This document shows positions 8,414-16,983 of a stretch of 64,000 nucleotides of DNA, in pieces. Source of the stretch: Maribellus comscasis (GTDB lineage Bacteria > Bacteroidota > Bacteroidia > Bacteroidales > Prolixibacteraceae). The notes beneath the pieces were generated by a model. That model searched no databases, was not told the origin of the DNA, and saw only the letters and a list, made by a program, of their open reading frames with translations. The stretch lies in NCBI RefSeq assembly GCF_009762775.1, contig NZ_CP046401.1:744001-808000 (forward strand), read 5' to 3'. Position 1 is the first letter of the stretch, and each line of letters begins with the position of its first letter. A program made the position numbers and the translations under genes.

Positions 8414-8948
8414 ATTGCTCTTTTTGTTTCACCCAAATTAATTCTGAAGCGCTGTAGCCACGTTGCTCCGCCTTTTTAAGGATGTTAATCAAAACTTGTT
8501 CGTCCAATTGAGGAGTGCGACTCAGAATCCACAAATATTTGTCGTTTGAACTTCCAATCAGCGCCCACTGGTAATTTTTATCCAATTCCAGCACATAATA
8601 ATCGGCATAAAAAATCCAGAAAAAAGACACTTTTAATTTGCCCGGCTCGTCAGTTAGTTTTGCTTTTCCAACCGCCTCATCCAATTCTCCATCCAAAGAA
8701 TTTTTATAACCCCGATTTACAACTTTTATTTTTCCATCGTCGCGTTTAGAATAAGTTGCGGTTACGCCAACCAAGTCGCGTTCGAAACGGTGGTCGTAAC
8801 GCGCAATTTCATACCAGGTTCCAAGGTAGCGTTCAATATCAAGCTCTTTTACAGTTGAATAATCCATCGTTCCTGAATTTTGAGACTGACAGCTACTGAT
8901 AAACAACAAGACAACCAAAACTGAAATCAAATGCCTGAACTTTTGCAT
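8412..8948 (-). CDS. blc: Bacterial lipocalin (Blc-type lipoprotein)
   Basis: 178 residues. A type II signal peptide ends in the lipobox LFISSC, so the mature protein is a lipoprotein. The lipocalin signature is present (YLGTWYEIARYDHRFERDL, about residues 41-59), followed by the strands of the barrel with AVGKAKLTDEPGKLKVSFF and YADYYVLELD, and a C-terminal YLWILSRTP segment, all typical of Blc. Blc proteins bind fatty acids or lysophospholipids and are linked to envelope maintenance. The stop abuts the bidirectional terminator. The TA pair lies just upstream on the same strand, but is not obviously related. Confidence 0.9.
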   Translation of the reverse strand: MQKFRHLISVLVVLLFISSCQSQNSGTMDYSTVKELDIERYLGTWYEIARYDHRFERDLVGVTATYSKRDDGKIKVVNRGYKNSLDGELDEAVGKAKLTDEPGKLKVSFFWIFYADYYVLELDKNYQWALIGSSNDKYLWILSRTPQLDEQVLINILKKAEQRGYSASELIWVKQKEQ

Positions 8949-8960
8949 AAATCCGATGTT

Positions 8961-9416
8961 TTACTCATCATTCAATTTCAATATCTCTTCAACAATATTG
9001 GCAGAAATTCGAAAATCAGTCATCAACATTTTATCAATTAATGGTTTAACTTTTGGAATAACTGACATTTTCTTAGCTTTATGAATCACACCCAGAGAAC
9101 CAGTTACCTTAAAATTAAGCCTTACAGCTAACTTTCTCGCTTTTAAATCATCCAGTAAAAGCAATACATCTTCGAGTTCTGTTGCTAATGCGATAGCACT
9201 AGCTTCTCCATAATCAAGTTGTGTTTCCAGAAGCTTCTGATATTTTTTATTCTTTACAAACTGGATTTTAATCCAAGAAGGTAGTTCCTCCCCAAATTCT
9301 TCAGCGATCTCGGGTGTAGTTATCAATTCACCATAAACCTTCTCTAACAAGTTGAGTTCATCAATCTTATGAAAAAGAATTAGTGCACTCGTATCTGAAA
9401 TTACGATTTTAGGCAT
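8961..9416 (-). CDS. PIN-like DUF3368 protein, probable toxin-side partner
   Basis: 151 residues. The N-terminus VISDTSALILF, the central DYGEASAIALATEL and the LLLLDDLKAR segment give the acidic residues of a PIN-type nuclease (Asp8, Glu and Asp residues). The family is DUF3368, usually paired with a UPF0175 antitoxin. Its start overlaps the end of the UPF0175 gene by 8 bases, the classical arrangement of a type II toxin-antitoxin pair. RNase activity is inferred from the fold only; DUF3368 proteins are little studied. Confidence 0.82.
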   Translation of the reverse strand: MPKIVISDTSALILFHKIDELNLLEKVYGELITTPEIAEEFGEELPSWIKIQFVKNKKYQKLLETQLDYGEASAIALATELEDVLLLLDDLKARKLAVRLNFKVTGSLGVIHKAKKMSVIPKVKPLIDKMLMTDFRISANIVEEILKLNDE

Positions 9417-9642
9417 TTGCTATATCAGAATGTAAATCAGAAACAGAAGAACTAAAAACAGATACCCCGTATTTACCCAACATTTCTATAAATGCTCTTT
9501 TTGACAATCCAACAATTTCTGCCGCCTGTCCTGCCGATAATTTTGCATCTTCATATAATTTCGAAGCAATTATCATTGAGAGGTCGTAATCTTTTAAATC
9601 AACATTATCTGGTATATTAAGTTGAATCTTTCTCATAACCAT
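9409..9642 (-). CDS. UPF0175 family antitoxin-like protein
   Basis: 77 residues; a second start at 9636 would give 75. It contains a helix-turn-helix-like segment, KLSAGQAAEIVGLSKRAFIEML (about residues 35-55), the signature of UPF0175, which is found with DUF3368 PIN proteins. It probably binds its partner and represses the shared promoter. It overlaps the DUF3368 gene by 8 bases, implying translational coupling. The promoter at 9654-9685 lies so close that the leader can be only about 6-12 bases. Confidence 0.82.
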   Translation of the reverse strand: MVMRKIQLNIPDNVDLKDYDLSMIIASKLYEDAKLSAGQAAEIVGLSKRAFIEMLGKYGVSVFSSSVSDLHSDIANA

Positions 9643-9653
9643 TCACTTTTTAT

Positions 9654-9685
9654 CAAAAATACAAAATCAACACACCAAATTTCAA
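9654..9685 (-). promoter_or_regulatory. Promoter of the UPF0175/DUF3368 pair
   Basis: On the minus strand TTG (9685-9683), a 21-base spacer and TATTTTTG (9661-9654). The expected start is near 9648, a few bases before the ATG. Confidence 0.5.
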
Positions 9686-9781
9686 TTTATGGGTTCGTTT
9701 TTGTTTGTTATAAACGAATCTTTACACCATAATACACGCAAAAACTTAAAATGTTTGCAAGAATGCAAATATAAAAGTGCA

Positions 9782-10966
9782 CTATTCCTCAAGCCTTCGA
9801 ATCATTTCCAAACACATCCGTCCGTTGTGATACGGCGCTTTCCATGCATTAATTTTATGGTCGGGAAGCAAATCGAAATTTTTATCTCTCGCCCAAAACC
9901 ATTCTCCGTATTCAGGATTAATAATGTGCTTTTGAATAAACTCCCAACTTTTCTTCGCAAACTCTCTATATTTTATATCGCCGGAAATTTGCCATGCATT
10001 AAAAAAGCCAATAACAGCTTCCGCCTGCGGCCACCAGTGGTATTCTTCCAAAGATTTGCCATTTTCCTTTTCATAAAAAATACCACCGTTTTCCTGTAAA
10101 CCTTCGGCAATTGTAATTTTCACCATTTTTAAAGCAATCGGTTTTATTCGATTTATTAAAGCTTCGTCGCCCAAAACATCGGCAGCTTCATACAAAAGCC
10201 AGCTTCCTTCAATATCATGACCGTAAGAATCAATATCTCCGCGAATCGTCCAGTCGTCATCAAAAAACAATAAAAAATGACCGGTTTTTGAATCGATAAT
10301 TTTATCCAGGAAAATATGAATAAGTGCTTCCAGCTTTTCCTTCAACGCATCATCTTTCCAAATCCGATATAAATTGGTGTATGCTTCCAAAACATGCAAA
10401 TGCGTGTTCATCGATTTCCGCACATTCATATCTTTCGGGCTCAAACGTTGATCTTCGATACTATTCCAATTGGCAGTACTGGCTTCAATGTAGCCTCCAA
10501 ATCCAGGTTCTGTTCCATATCTTTCCAAAAGCATAAACATGGAAATTGCCAGTTGTTTTATCATATCGTTTTTGAAAGCGAGATAATATTCAGAAAGCGC
10601 ATAAATAAAAAACGCCTGTGCATAAAACTGTTTTTTGGTATCCAGTGCTTCGCCATCGGGACTAACGCACCAAAAAATTCCGCCGTTTTCGTTATCCCAG
10701 AAATTCTCCATTAAAATACGGTAAGCTTCATCGGCCATATTTTTATAACCCGTTTCCGGGAAAACACGATAGGCAGAAGAAAAAGCCCACAAAATCCGGG
10801 TGATTAGCACTGCAGAATGCGGTTCTTCAGGAAAAGTCTCATTTTCATTTGACACCTGCCCGAAGAATGTTTTTCGCTGCGGGTCGTAAACCTTTTCCTG
10901 CCAAAATTTTAAAATATTGTTGGTTAGTTCGTTTTCGAATTCTCTTTTAAAAATTTCTGGTTTCAA
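9782..10966 (-). CDS. Cellobiose 2-epimerase (AGE family)
   Basis: 394-residue (alpha/alpha)6-barrel enzyme that interconverts the reducing-end glucose and mannose of beta-1,4-linked disaccharides. The catalytic histidines are His250 (GHDIEGSWLL) and His380 (KAPYHNGR), equivalent to His243 and His374 of Ruminococcus albus cellobiose 2-epimerase. Further signatures are NTHLHVLEAY (187-196), WWPQAEA (311-317) and GEWFW. Its neighbour is a GH130 phosphorylase, so the physiological reaction is probably mannobiose to mannosyl-glucose in the cytoplasm. It is the last gene of the operon, 28 bases after the Gfo/Idh gene. N-acylglucosamine 2-epimerase is less likely given the motifs and context. Confidence 0.9.
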   Translation of the reverse strand: MKPEIFKREFENELTNNILKFWQEKVYDPQRKTFFGQVSNENETFPEEPHSAVLITRILWAFSSAYRVFPETGYKNMADEAYRILMENFWDNENGGIFWCVSPDGEALDTKKQFYAQAFFIYALSEYYLAFKNDMIKQLAISMFMLLERYGTEPGFGGYIEASTANWNSIEDQRLSPKDMNVRKSMNTHLHVLEAYTNLYRIWKDDALKEKLEALIHIFLDKIIDSKTGHFLLFFDDDWTIRGDIDSYGHDIEGSWLLYEAADVLGDEALINRIKPIALKMVKITIAEGLQENGGIFYEKENGKSLEEYHWWPQAEAVIGFFNAWQISGDIKYREFAKKSWEFIQKHIINPEYGEWFWARDKNFDLLPDHKINAWKAPYHNGRMCLEMIRRLEE

Positions 10967-10994
10967 CTTCTTTTAATTAAAAATTAGACCTTCG

Positions 10995-11999
10995 TTAAAA
11001 AAATAAATTTTTATCGTGGTCAGGGAAAAATATTCCGGCGTCAATTCGGACGCGGTCAAGCGTTTCCATCAAATCGAGGCTCATTTGCCAACTCATCCGG
11101 CCGCTTTGAATTTTACCGGCATCAAGACATTCCATTACATGCGCCGCTTCATACTGGTAACCCCAGCCTTTTTCGTGTCCTGAATGCAAAATCTGCTCAT
11201 CCTCGCCATTCTTTTTTACCGTAATATTTGTTGGGGTAAACCAGCGCGGATTCAAAATCATGTATCCGTTCTCAAACCAATATTCGGTTTGTGTAGGAGA
11301 CAATGATGCAAAACTGGATGTAAGATTGGCCATCTCGCCATCTTTATATTTGAAAATCATGCTGATGGTTTCTTCCGAACCGGTTGAGCTAAAATCGACA
11401 AGTGTTTTTAGCAATTCCGGTTTTCCAAGCGAAGTTAAGGCAGCAAATACCGGATAAATTCCAATGTCGAGCAAAGAACCGCCGCCCAGCGCCACATTGT
11501 ACAAACGATTATCGGGATTAAACTCACCGTTAAAAGCAAAATCGGAACGAACCAACTTGAGTTTTCCCAATTCACCTGACCGGATAACTTCCATTGCTTT
11601 AACAAAACTCGGTTGAAACATGGTCCAAAAAGCCTCCATCAAAAAAGTATTATTTTCTTTGGCGCAGGCTACCATTTCTTCTGCTTCTTTTTTGTTGATG
11701 GCAAACGCTTTTTCACACAGCACTGCTTTTTTATTTTTTAAACAAAGTATTGCATGTTCGTGGTGAAACGAGTGTGGAGTAGCCACATAAACAGCGTCGA
11801 TTTGCGGGTCGGCAAGCATCTCCTCATAACTTCCGTAAGCTTTCTCAAAACCAAATTCATTGGCAAAATCCTGCGCTTTTTTTAAACTCCGCGACGCCGT
11901 TGCGTAAAGGTTTGCATTTGAAAGCAATTTTAAATCGCTGCTAAATTTTCGTGCTATTTTTCCACAGCCTAAAATGGCCCAGTTGTACTTTTTATTCAT
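10995..11999 (-). CDS. Cytoplasmic Gfo/Idh/MocA family oxidoreductase
   Basis: 334 residues. An N-terminal Rossmann fold with the dinucleotide motif GCGKIARKF (residues 11-19), then CEKAFAINKKEAEEM around residue 96, where the usual EKP is EKA, and a C-terminal GFO/IDH alpha/beta domain with GGGSLLDIGIYPV. No signal peptide. The enzyme should oxidise or reduce a sugar or cyclitol with NAD(P). It sits between the phosphorylase and the epimerase in the mannoside operon with gaps of 51 and 28 bases, so the substrate may be a mannose- or glucose-derived sugar. Exact reaction unknown. Confidence 0.88.
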   Translation of the reverse strand: MNKKYNWAILGCGKIARKFSSDLKLLSNANLYATASRSLKKAQDFANEFGFEKAYGSYEEMLADPQIDAVYVATPHSFHHEHAILCLKNKKAVLCEKAFAINKKEAEEMVACAKENNTFLMEAFWTMFQPSFVKAMEVIRSGELGKLKLVRSDFAFNGEFNPDNRLYNVALGGGSLLDIGIYPVFAALTSLGKPELLKTLVDFSSTGSEETISMIFKYKDGEMANLTSSFASLSPTQTEYWFENGYMILNPRWFTPTNITVKKNGEDEQILHSGHEKGWGYQYEAAHVMECLDAGKIQSGRMSWQMSLDLMETLDRVRIDAGIFFPDHDKNLFF

Positions 12000-12050
12000 T
12001 TTTGTCGGAATTAGATTTCCTGCAAAAGTAAGCCACTTTTAGCTGAAATC

Positions 12051-13238
12051 TTAATATTTCCCCTGATTCCTTTCGATCAATTTATTTATGGTTTCAACAC
12101 TTTTCCCGGAACGAAATCCGTCTTCAGGTGTGTTCAAACAATAATCCACCAACCTGTCAACGGTTGACGTTGCCACGTGCATGCGCGTATCCGACGAAGC
12201 GTAATAAATAAACACCTCATCTTTTTCGTTGCGAATCCATCCGTTGGTAAACAAAACATTGGAAACATCCCCTACCCGCTCTTCATTTTCGGGCGCCATA
12301 AAATAACCTCCCGGGCGGGCAATTACTTTTGAAGGATCTTCCAAATCTGTCATAAACATAAACAGGACATAGCGTAAACCGGCAGCGCAGCCACGTACTC
12401 CATGTGCCAAATTTAACCAACCTCTTTCGGTTTTAATCGGAGCTGGTCCCTGTCCGTTTTTGAGTTCTTTTATCGTATGGTAAATTTTCTCGTCGATAAT
12501 TTTTTCTTCCGGCGCTTCAGCTTTTGTGATATCATCAACCAAAGCCCAGCCAATTCCACCGCCGCCGCCAACATCGATAAATCCATCCTGCGGACGAGTA
12601 TAAAAAGCATATTTCCCGTCAACAAATTCAGGATGCAACACCAGGTTTCGCTGCTGCCCGTGATGCGAAATAAAATCGGGTAAACGTTCCCAGTTTATCA
12701 AATCTTTGGTACGGGCAATCCCGCCGCTGGCTGTCGCTTGTGAAGTATCTCCTTTTGGAGCCGCCGGATCTTTCCGCTCAGCACAAAAAACACCATAAAT
12801 CCAACCATCTTCGTGTTGCGTTAATCGCATATCATATACATTGGTATCCGGATCTTCGGTTTGCGGAAGTGTAACCGGTCGCTCCCAAAAACGCCAGTTA
12901 TCAATTCCATTCGGACTTTCAGCAATGGCAAAAAATGATTTTCTGTCCCAGCCTTCGGTACGCACCGCCATCAAATATTTGCCGTTCAAATAAATTGCAC
13001 CCGCATTAAAAGCTGCGTTTATTCCAATACGTTGCATTAAGAACGGATTACTTTCGTAGTTCAAATCGTAACGCCAATGCAAAGGAGCGTGCTCCCCTGT
13101 GAGAATCGGCCGTTTGTAACGATAATAAATTCCATTATAATTTTTCGTAAGGCGTTTATTCTTTTTTGTGAGCAATTTTTCATGCCCTTTTTTTAAGCTT
13201 GTCAGTCGTTTATTAAATTCTGCAATTGTTGGTATCAT
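12051..13238 (-). CDS. GH130 4-O-beta-D-mannosyl-D-glucose phosphorylase
   Basis: 395 residues, glycoside hydrolase family 130 subfamily 1. It cleaves mannosyl-beta-1,4-glucose with phosphate to mannose 1-phosphate and glucose in the cytoplasm. The five-bladed propeller begins with [19 protein letters not shown]; the proposed general acid Asp131 lies in [13 protein letters not shown], the same number as in the Bacteroides fragilis enzyme. The phosphate-binding region [10 protein letters not shown] and [15 protein letters not shown] are also family-like. It is co-operonic with cellobiose 2-epimerase and a symporter, the known mannan route in B. fragilis. No GH26 mannanase is in the window, so the disaccharide must come from elsewhere. 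Confidence 0.92.
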   Translation of the reverse strand: MIPTIAEFNKRLTSLKKGHEKLLTKKNKRLTKNYNGIYYRYKRPILTGEHAPLHWRYDLNYESNPFLMQRIGINAAFNAGAIYLNGKYLMAVRTEGWDRKSFFAIAESPNGIDNWRFWERPVTLPQTEDPDTNVYDMRLTQHEDGWIYGVFCAERKDPAAPKGDTSQATASGGIARTKDLINWERLPDFISHHGQQRNLVLHPEFVDGKYAFYTRPQDGFIDVGGGGGIGWALVDDITKAEAPEEKIIDEKIYHTIKELKNGQGPAPIKTERGWLNLAHGVRGCAAGLRYVLFMFMTDLEDPSKVIARPGGYFMAPENEERVGDVSNVLFTNGWIRNEKDEVFIYYASSDTRMHVATSTVDRLVDYCLNTPEDGFRSGKSVETINKLIERNQGKY

Positions 13239-13266
13239 CGTTCTGTCAAAAATTAATTAGTAGTGA

Positions 13267-15096
13267 TTATTTCTCCGGAAGTTTGTTCCACCATGTTTTT
13301 TTCAAAATCACACCACAAACCACCGTAATAATTATCGTTATCCCAATCGGGAATGAATCTTTCAAAATAATATAGATTGGAAGTGCCACCAGCGCTGTCT
13401 GGCCAATCGTTCCAACCACAACATTTAACATATCGAGTTTGAAATTTCTATTGGGTTTGAAATCAGGATCTTCAGCCATAACTTTCTTTTTGATTGGCCC
13501 CCAAAACCCCCAGGGATTTACTGTTTTATAGAACGATTTTAATGTTGCTTCGTCGGTAGGTTTTGTTGAGAAAGTTCCTAACAAAGCACCCGCAGCTGAA
13601 ATAATCAACAACCATGGGAAGTAATATAAATCGAGCGTTTCAGAGAATACGTAAGGAAAAATCAAAGCCGGAATCAAACCGAAAACCATTCCCCAGAAAT
13701 AACCATAGCCGTTAAAACGCCACCAGTACCATTTCAACACATTCGAAACCACGTAACTTCCGTACAAAGCAGACACAATCCACTGCAACATGCTGTTTAC
13801 GTCTTGTGCAAAAATTCCGAAAATGATACTTACAATTACCACCACAATCCCAGTGATGTAATTCATATTTTTCACCTGATTATTGGATGCCTCCGGTTTT
13901 ACATAGCGCAAATAAATATCGTTTACAATATAGGCCTGCGCAGCATTCAGCGTTCCGGCAAAAGTGGAGTTAAATGCGGCCAACAAACCGGCAAGTAATA
14001 ATCCTATAAAACCAACCGGCACAAATTCGGCAATCGCAGAAGGCAAAATCTGTTCAAAATCAATCTGTCCGCCCACCATTAAATTTAAACGGTCGTAATA
14101 AACGATTCCAAGAATGGCAAAACCGGCAATCATAAAATAACGGATCGGCATTAAAACCACAGAAACAAAACCACTCATTTTAGCTGCGTCTTTTGGTGAT
14201 TTTGTAGAAAGGATTTTCTGCATATCGTAAGTTGGAGCTGGTCCAGCAATGGAAACCAACACTCCTTTGAAAACCATCATCATAAAAAAGATGGAAAACA
14301 ACGAATAGCCGTCGCCGGAAATTTTGGAATTTACCTCATCAATAATTCCGCGCCAATCAAGGTCATTTAATCTCCACCCAAAAAACGGGGTTTTCCAACC
14401 TTCCGGCACAACCAACGATTCTGTAGCCAGTGCTTTCATTGCCAAAACGCCAATCAAAATCGCAGAAATCGTCATGATTATATATTGCAGAACATCGGCC
14501 CAAACGATACTTGTCATCCCACCTAAAACAGCATAAAAAACTGCGAACAATGTAAATGCAATTCCATAAACATGAGGCACATATTCCGGCGACACGTGAA
14601 ATGGGAAATAAGGTTGAACGATATCCCATGGAATAAAAATCATTACAAATTTACCGAGTCCGATAAATCCGTAAGCCAGATATCCCAAACACATTATTAA
14701 TGCGAAAACAACAACGACTCCGTGCGAAAGATTGCTGTCGCGGGAACGGCCAAAACGTGTAGTAATCCACTCGGCACCGGTTGTTACCCCTGAACGACGC
14801 AACCAAATACTTAGAAAAACCATAAGGAAAACCTGGTTAAAAACCGGCCACAACCACGGAATCCAAATACTTTTTAGCCCGTACACAAAAAGCAGGGTTA
14901 CCAGCCACATAGTTCCCGAAATATCGAACATCCCCGAAGCATTGGAAAGTCCGAGCATATACCAGGGTAATTTATTCCCCCCTAACAAATAATTTGATTT
15001 ACTTTTTTGGGCGACCTTTTTTAACACCAGGCCAATAACAACAGTTGCAACAAGATAGACGAATATGATTACAATGTCGGTTATAGTTAATTTCAT
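13267..15096 (-). CDS. Sodium:solute symporter (SSS family), probable manno-disaccharide importer
   Basis: 609 residues with about 13-14 transmembrane helices starting at residue 6. It belongs to the solute:sodium symporter family: LGGNKLPWYMLGLSNASGMF after helix 1, and the conserved sodium-site region LLAAFNSTFAGTLNAAQAYI around residues 365-385. It is the first gene of the operon, 28 bases before the GH130 gene, and in B. fragilis a comparable permease lies beside the same enzymes. Mannobiose or mannosyl-glucose is therefore the likely cargo (inference). The operon promoter should be in 15097-15344, but I find no clear TAnnTTTG on the minus strand there. Confidence 0.88.
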   Translation of the reverse strand: MKLTITDIVIIFVYLVATVVIGLVLKKVAQKSKSNYLLGGNKLPWYMLGLSNASGMFDISGTMWLVTLLFVYGLKSIWIPWLWPVFNQVFLMVFLSIWLRRSGVTTGAEWITTRFGRSRDSNLSHGVVVVFALIMCLGYLAYGFIGLGKFVMIFIPWDIVQPYFPFHVSPEYVPHVYGIAFTLFAVFYAVLGGMTSIVWADVLQYIIMTISAILIGVLAMKALATESLVVPEGWKTPFFGWRLNDLDWRGIIDEVNSKISGDGYSLFSIFFMMMVFKGVLVSIAGPAPTYDMQKILSTKSPKDAAKMSGFVSVVLMPIRYFMIAGFAILGIVYYDRLNLMVGGQIDFEQILPSAIAEFVPVGFIGLLLAGLLAAFNSTFAGTLNAAQAYIVNDIYLRYVKPEASNNQVKNMNYITGIVVVIVSIIFGIFAQDVNSMLQWIVSALYGSYVVSNVLKWYWWRFNGYGYFWGMVFGLIPALIFPYVFSETLDLYYFPWLLIISAAGALLGTFSTKPTDEATLKSFYKTVNPWGFWGPIKKKVMAEDPDFKPNRNFKLDMLNVVVGTIGQTALVALPIYIILKDSFPIGITIIITVVCGVILKKTWWNKLPEK

Positions 15097-15344
15097 TACT
15101 GTTTTAGTTTAAGTTTGTGTTGAGTGCGATATAATTCAAGTAATTTTCTTGGTTCTTGTAAAAAATACAATAATACAATTTTTATTTGGTTTGCTGCTGT
15201 TATAACGATAAAATTAAACACGCTTTAAAACAACTTTGTATTTGTGATAAAAATTCATTTTGATAAATCCAATTAAAAGTACCAATTTTATATCTTGGAA
15301 AATTAATTCTGAATAATAATAAATCAATTTTAAACCTACGAAAG

Positions 15345-16640
15345 ATGGATCGAAGAAATTTCATTGGAAAAACAGCGGTCGGTGCGGCTGCTATTACAGT
15401 TATTCCCCGTCATGTTTTGGGCGGAAAAGGATTTGTCGCGGCAAACGACAAAATTAACCTTGGTTTTATTGGAACCGGAAAACAAATTTACACACTATTA
15501 AACGGAATCGGCGGATGCAAAGAAACAGTTGCTGTGGCCGCTTGTGATGTTTACAAACAAAAACTGGAAGCATTTGTAACTGCGGCAGAAGAAAACAATG
15601 CCAAAAAAGACATCACCTCAAAAGTAGATTCCTACCATTATTATCGTGAGTTGCTGGATAGAAAAGACATTGACGCAGTAGTTATTGCCACACCCGACCA
15701 CTGGCATGCACAGATTGTTGTTGATGCAGCCAAAGCCGGAAAAGATATTTATTGCGAAAAACCAATGGCTTTAACAGTTGCCGAAGGGCGTGCAATGGTA
15801 AATGCCACCCGAAAATACGACCGGGTTTTTCAAACCGGGAATATGCAACGTTCCTGGCGCGATTTCCGTCATGCAGTAGAACTGGTTAGAAGTGGCTACA
15901 TTGGTGATATTAAGGAAATTAATGTAAGCGTCGGCGAACCTGTTAAACAATGCGATCTCCCTGCACAGGAAATTCCGGAAGGGCTGGATTGGAACGAATG
16001 GGTTGGCCCTTCGTTATACCGCGGATTTAATGAGATTTTGGCTCCCGCAGATAAAAACGGCCCATGGGCGTGGTGGCGCGGCTACCGCGATTTTGGCGGA
16101 GGTTTAGTTACCGATTGGGGCGCACACATGTTCGACATCGCACAATGGGCTTTAGACATGGACGAATCGGGACCGGTGCAATTTTTACCGCCTTCAGAAC
16201 CTGCACAAACGCATGGGCTCACCATGGTATATGAAAACGGTGTGCGCGTAAACCACAAATTATGGGGCGGAGAAGACGATGGAAATGCCGTTCAATTTAT
16301 TGGAACCGACGGAAAAATTGAAGTAAGTCGGGGGTTCCTGAGAACATTCCCAAATGAAAAACTTGCCAAAGATGAGATTAAAGAAACAGATAAACATGTT
16401 TATTTCAGCGACAACCACTATCAGGATTGGGTGGACGCAATGAAAACACGCACAAAACCGATATCGGATGTTGAAACCGGACATCGCACCGCATCGGTTT
16501 GTAACCTTACAAATATTGCTTACGAGTTGCAACGCCCCTTATTATGGGATCCAGATGCAGAAAAATTCAAAGGCGACGATTTTGCAAACATGATGCTTTC
16601 CCGCCCGATTCGGGGACAATGGGATTTTACTGATTTTTAG
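15345..16640 (+). CDS. Tat-exported Gfo/Idh/MocA family oxidoreductase
   Basis: 431 residues. The N-terminus MDRRNFIGKTAVGAAAITV is a twin-arginine signal, so the protein is folded with its cofactor before export. A Rossmann fold follows (GFIGTGKQ at about 44), then CEKPMALTVAEG (about 139) carrying the EKP lysine, and the C-terminal domain with GGGLVTDWGAHMFDIAQWA. Such periplasmic forms, with a tightly held NAD(P), are numerous in Bacteroidota and act on sugars or glycosides. It is divergent from the mannoside operon across 248 bases, so they may share a control region. Substrate unknown. Confidence 0.88.
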   Translation: MDRRNFIGKTAVGAAAITVIPRHVLGGKGFVAANDKINLGFIGTGKQIYTLLNGIGGCKETVAVAACDVYKQKLEAFVTAAEENNAKKDITSKVDSYHYYRELLDRKDIDAVVIATPDHWHAQIVVDAAKAGKDIYCEKPMALTVAEGRAMVNATRKYDRVFQTGNMQRSWRDFRHAVELVRSGYIGDIKEINVSVGEPVKQCDLPAQEIPEGLDWNEWVGPSLYRGFNEILAPADKNGPWAWWRGYRDFGGGLVTDWGAHMFDIAQWALDMDESGPVQFLPPSEPAQTHGLTMVYENGVRVNHKLWGGEDDGNAVQFIGTDGKIEVSRGFLRTFPNEKLAKDEIKETDKHVYFSDNHYQDWVDAMKTRTKPISDVETGHRTASVCNLTNIAYELQRPLLWDPDAEKFKGDDFANMMLSRPIRGQWDFTDF

Positions 16641-16983
16641 CAAAAACAAACAGATATTCCCGGAGATTTTGAAAATCTCCGGGATGTTTTTCATCTTAGT
16701 ACCTTCCATTTATATCGACTCCAAAATACACCCATCCTCTAAGTCTTACAACTGTTACTGGTAAAAATAAACTTTCAAAAAAAATAAACTGTTAAAGCAA
16801 AATAAACAAATCTGAGAAGCTGGGGTCAGATAAATAAAACTGTAACATTTTTGATTAAAAGAAGTCAAATTATCTGAACAGTTAGATAAAAACAGTTCAT
16901 TATTGAGATACTAAATTGACGTACAAACAAGCAACTTAAGTTTTATTTCGGTCTGAAGCAAAAACTTATTAAAAATTAGACAG
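16641..16983. other. Intergenic region, terminator then no recognisable feature
   Basis: 343 bases. The first 50 hold the Gfo/Idh terminator. The remainder is AT-rich, and I see no coding frame, no consensus promoter and no RNA gene in it, although the promoter of the serine hydrolase must be here. Confidence 0.5.
16656..16692 (+). terminator. Terminator of the Tat-exported Gfo/Idh gene
   Basis: A perfect stem CCCGGAGAT / ATCTCCGGG (extendable inward by A-T pairs) at 16659-16683, followed by ATG then five T. Confidence 0.8.
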
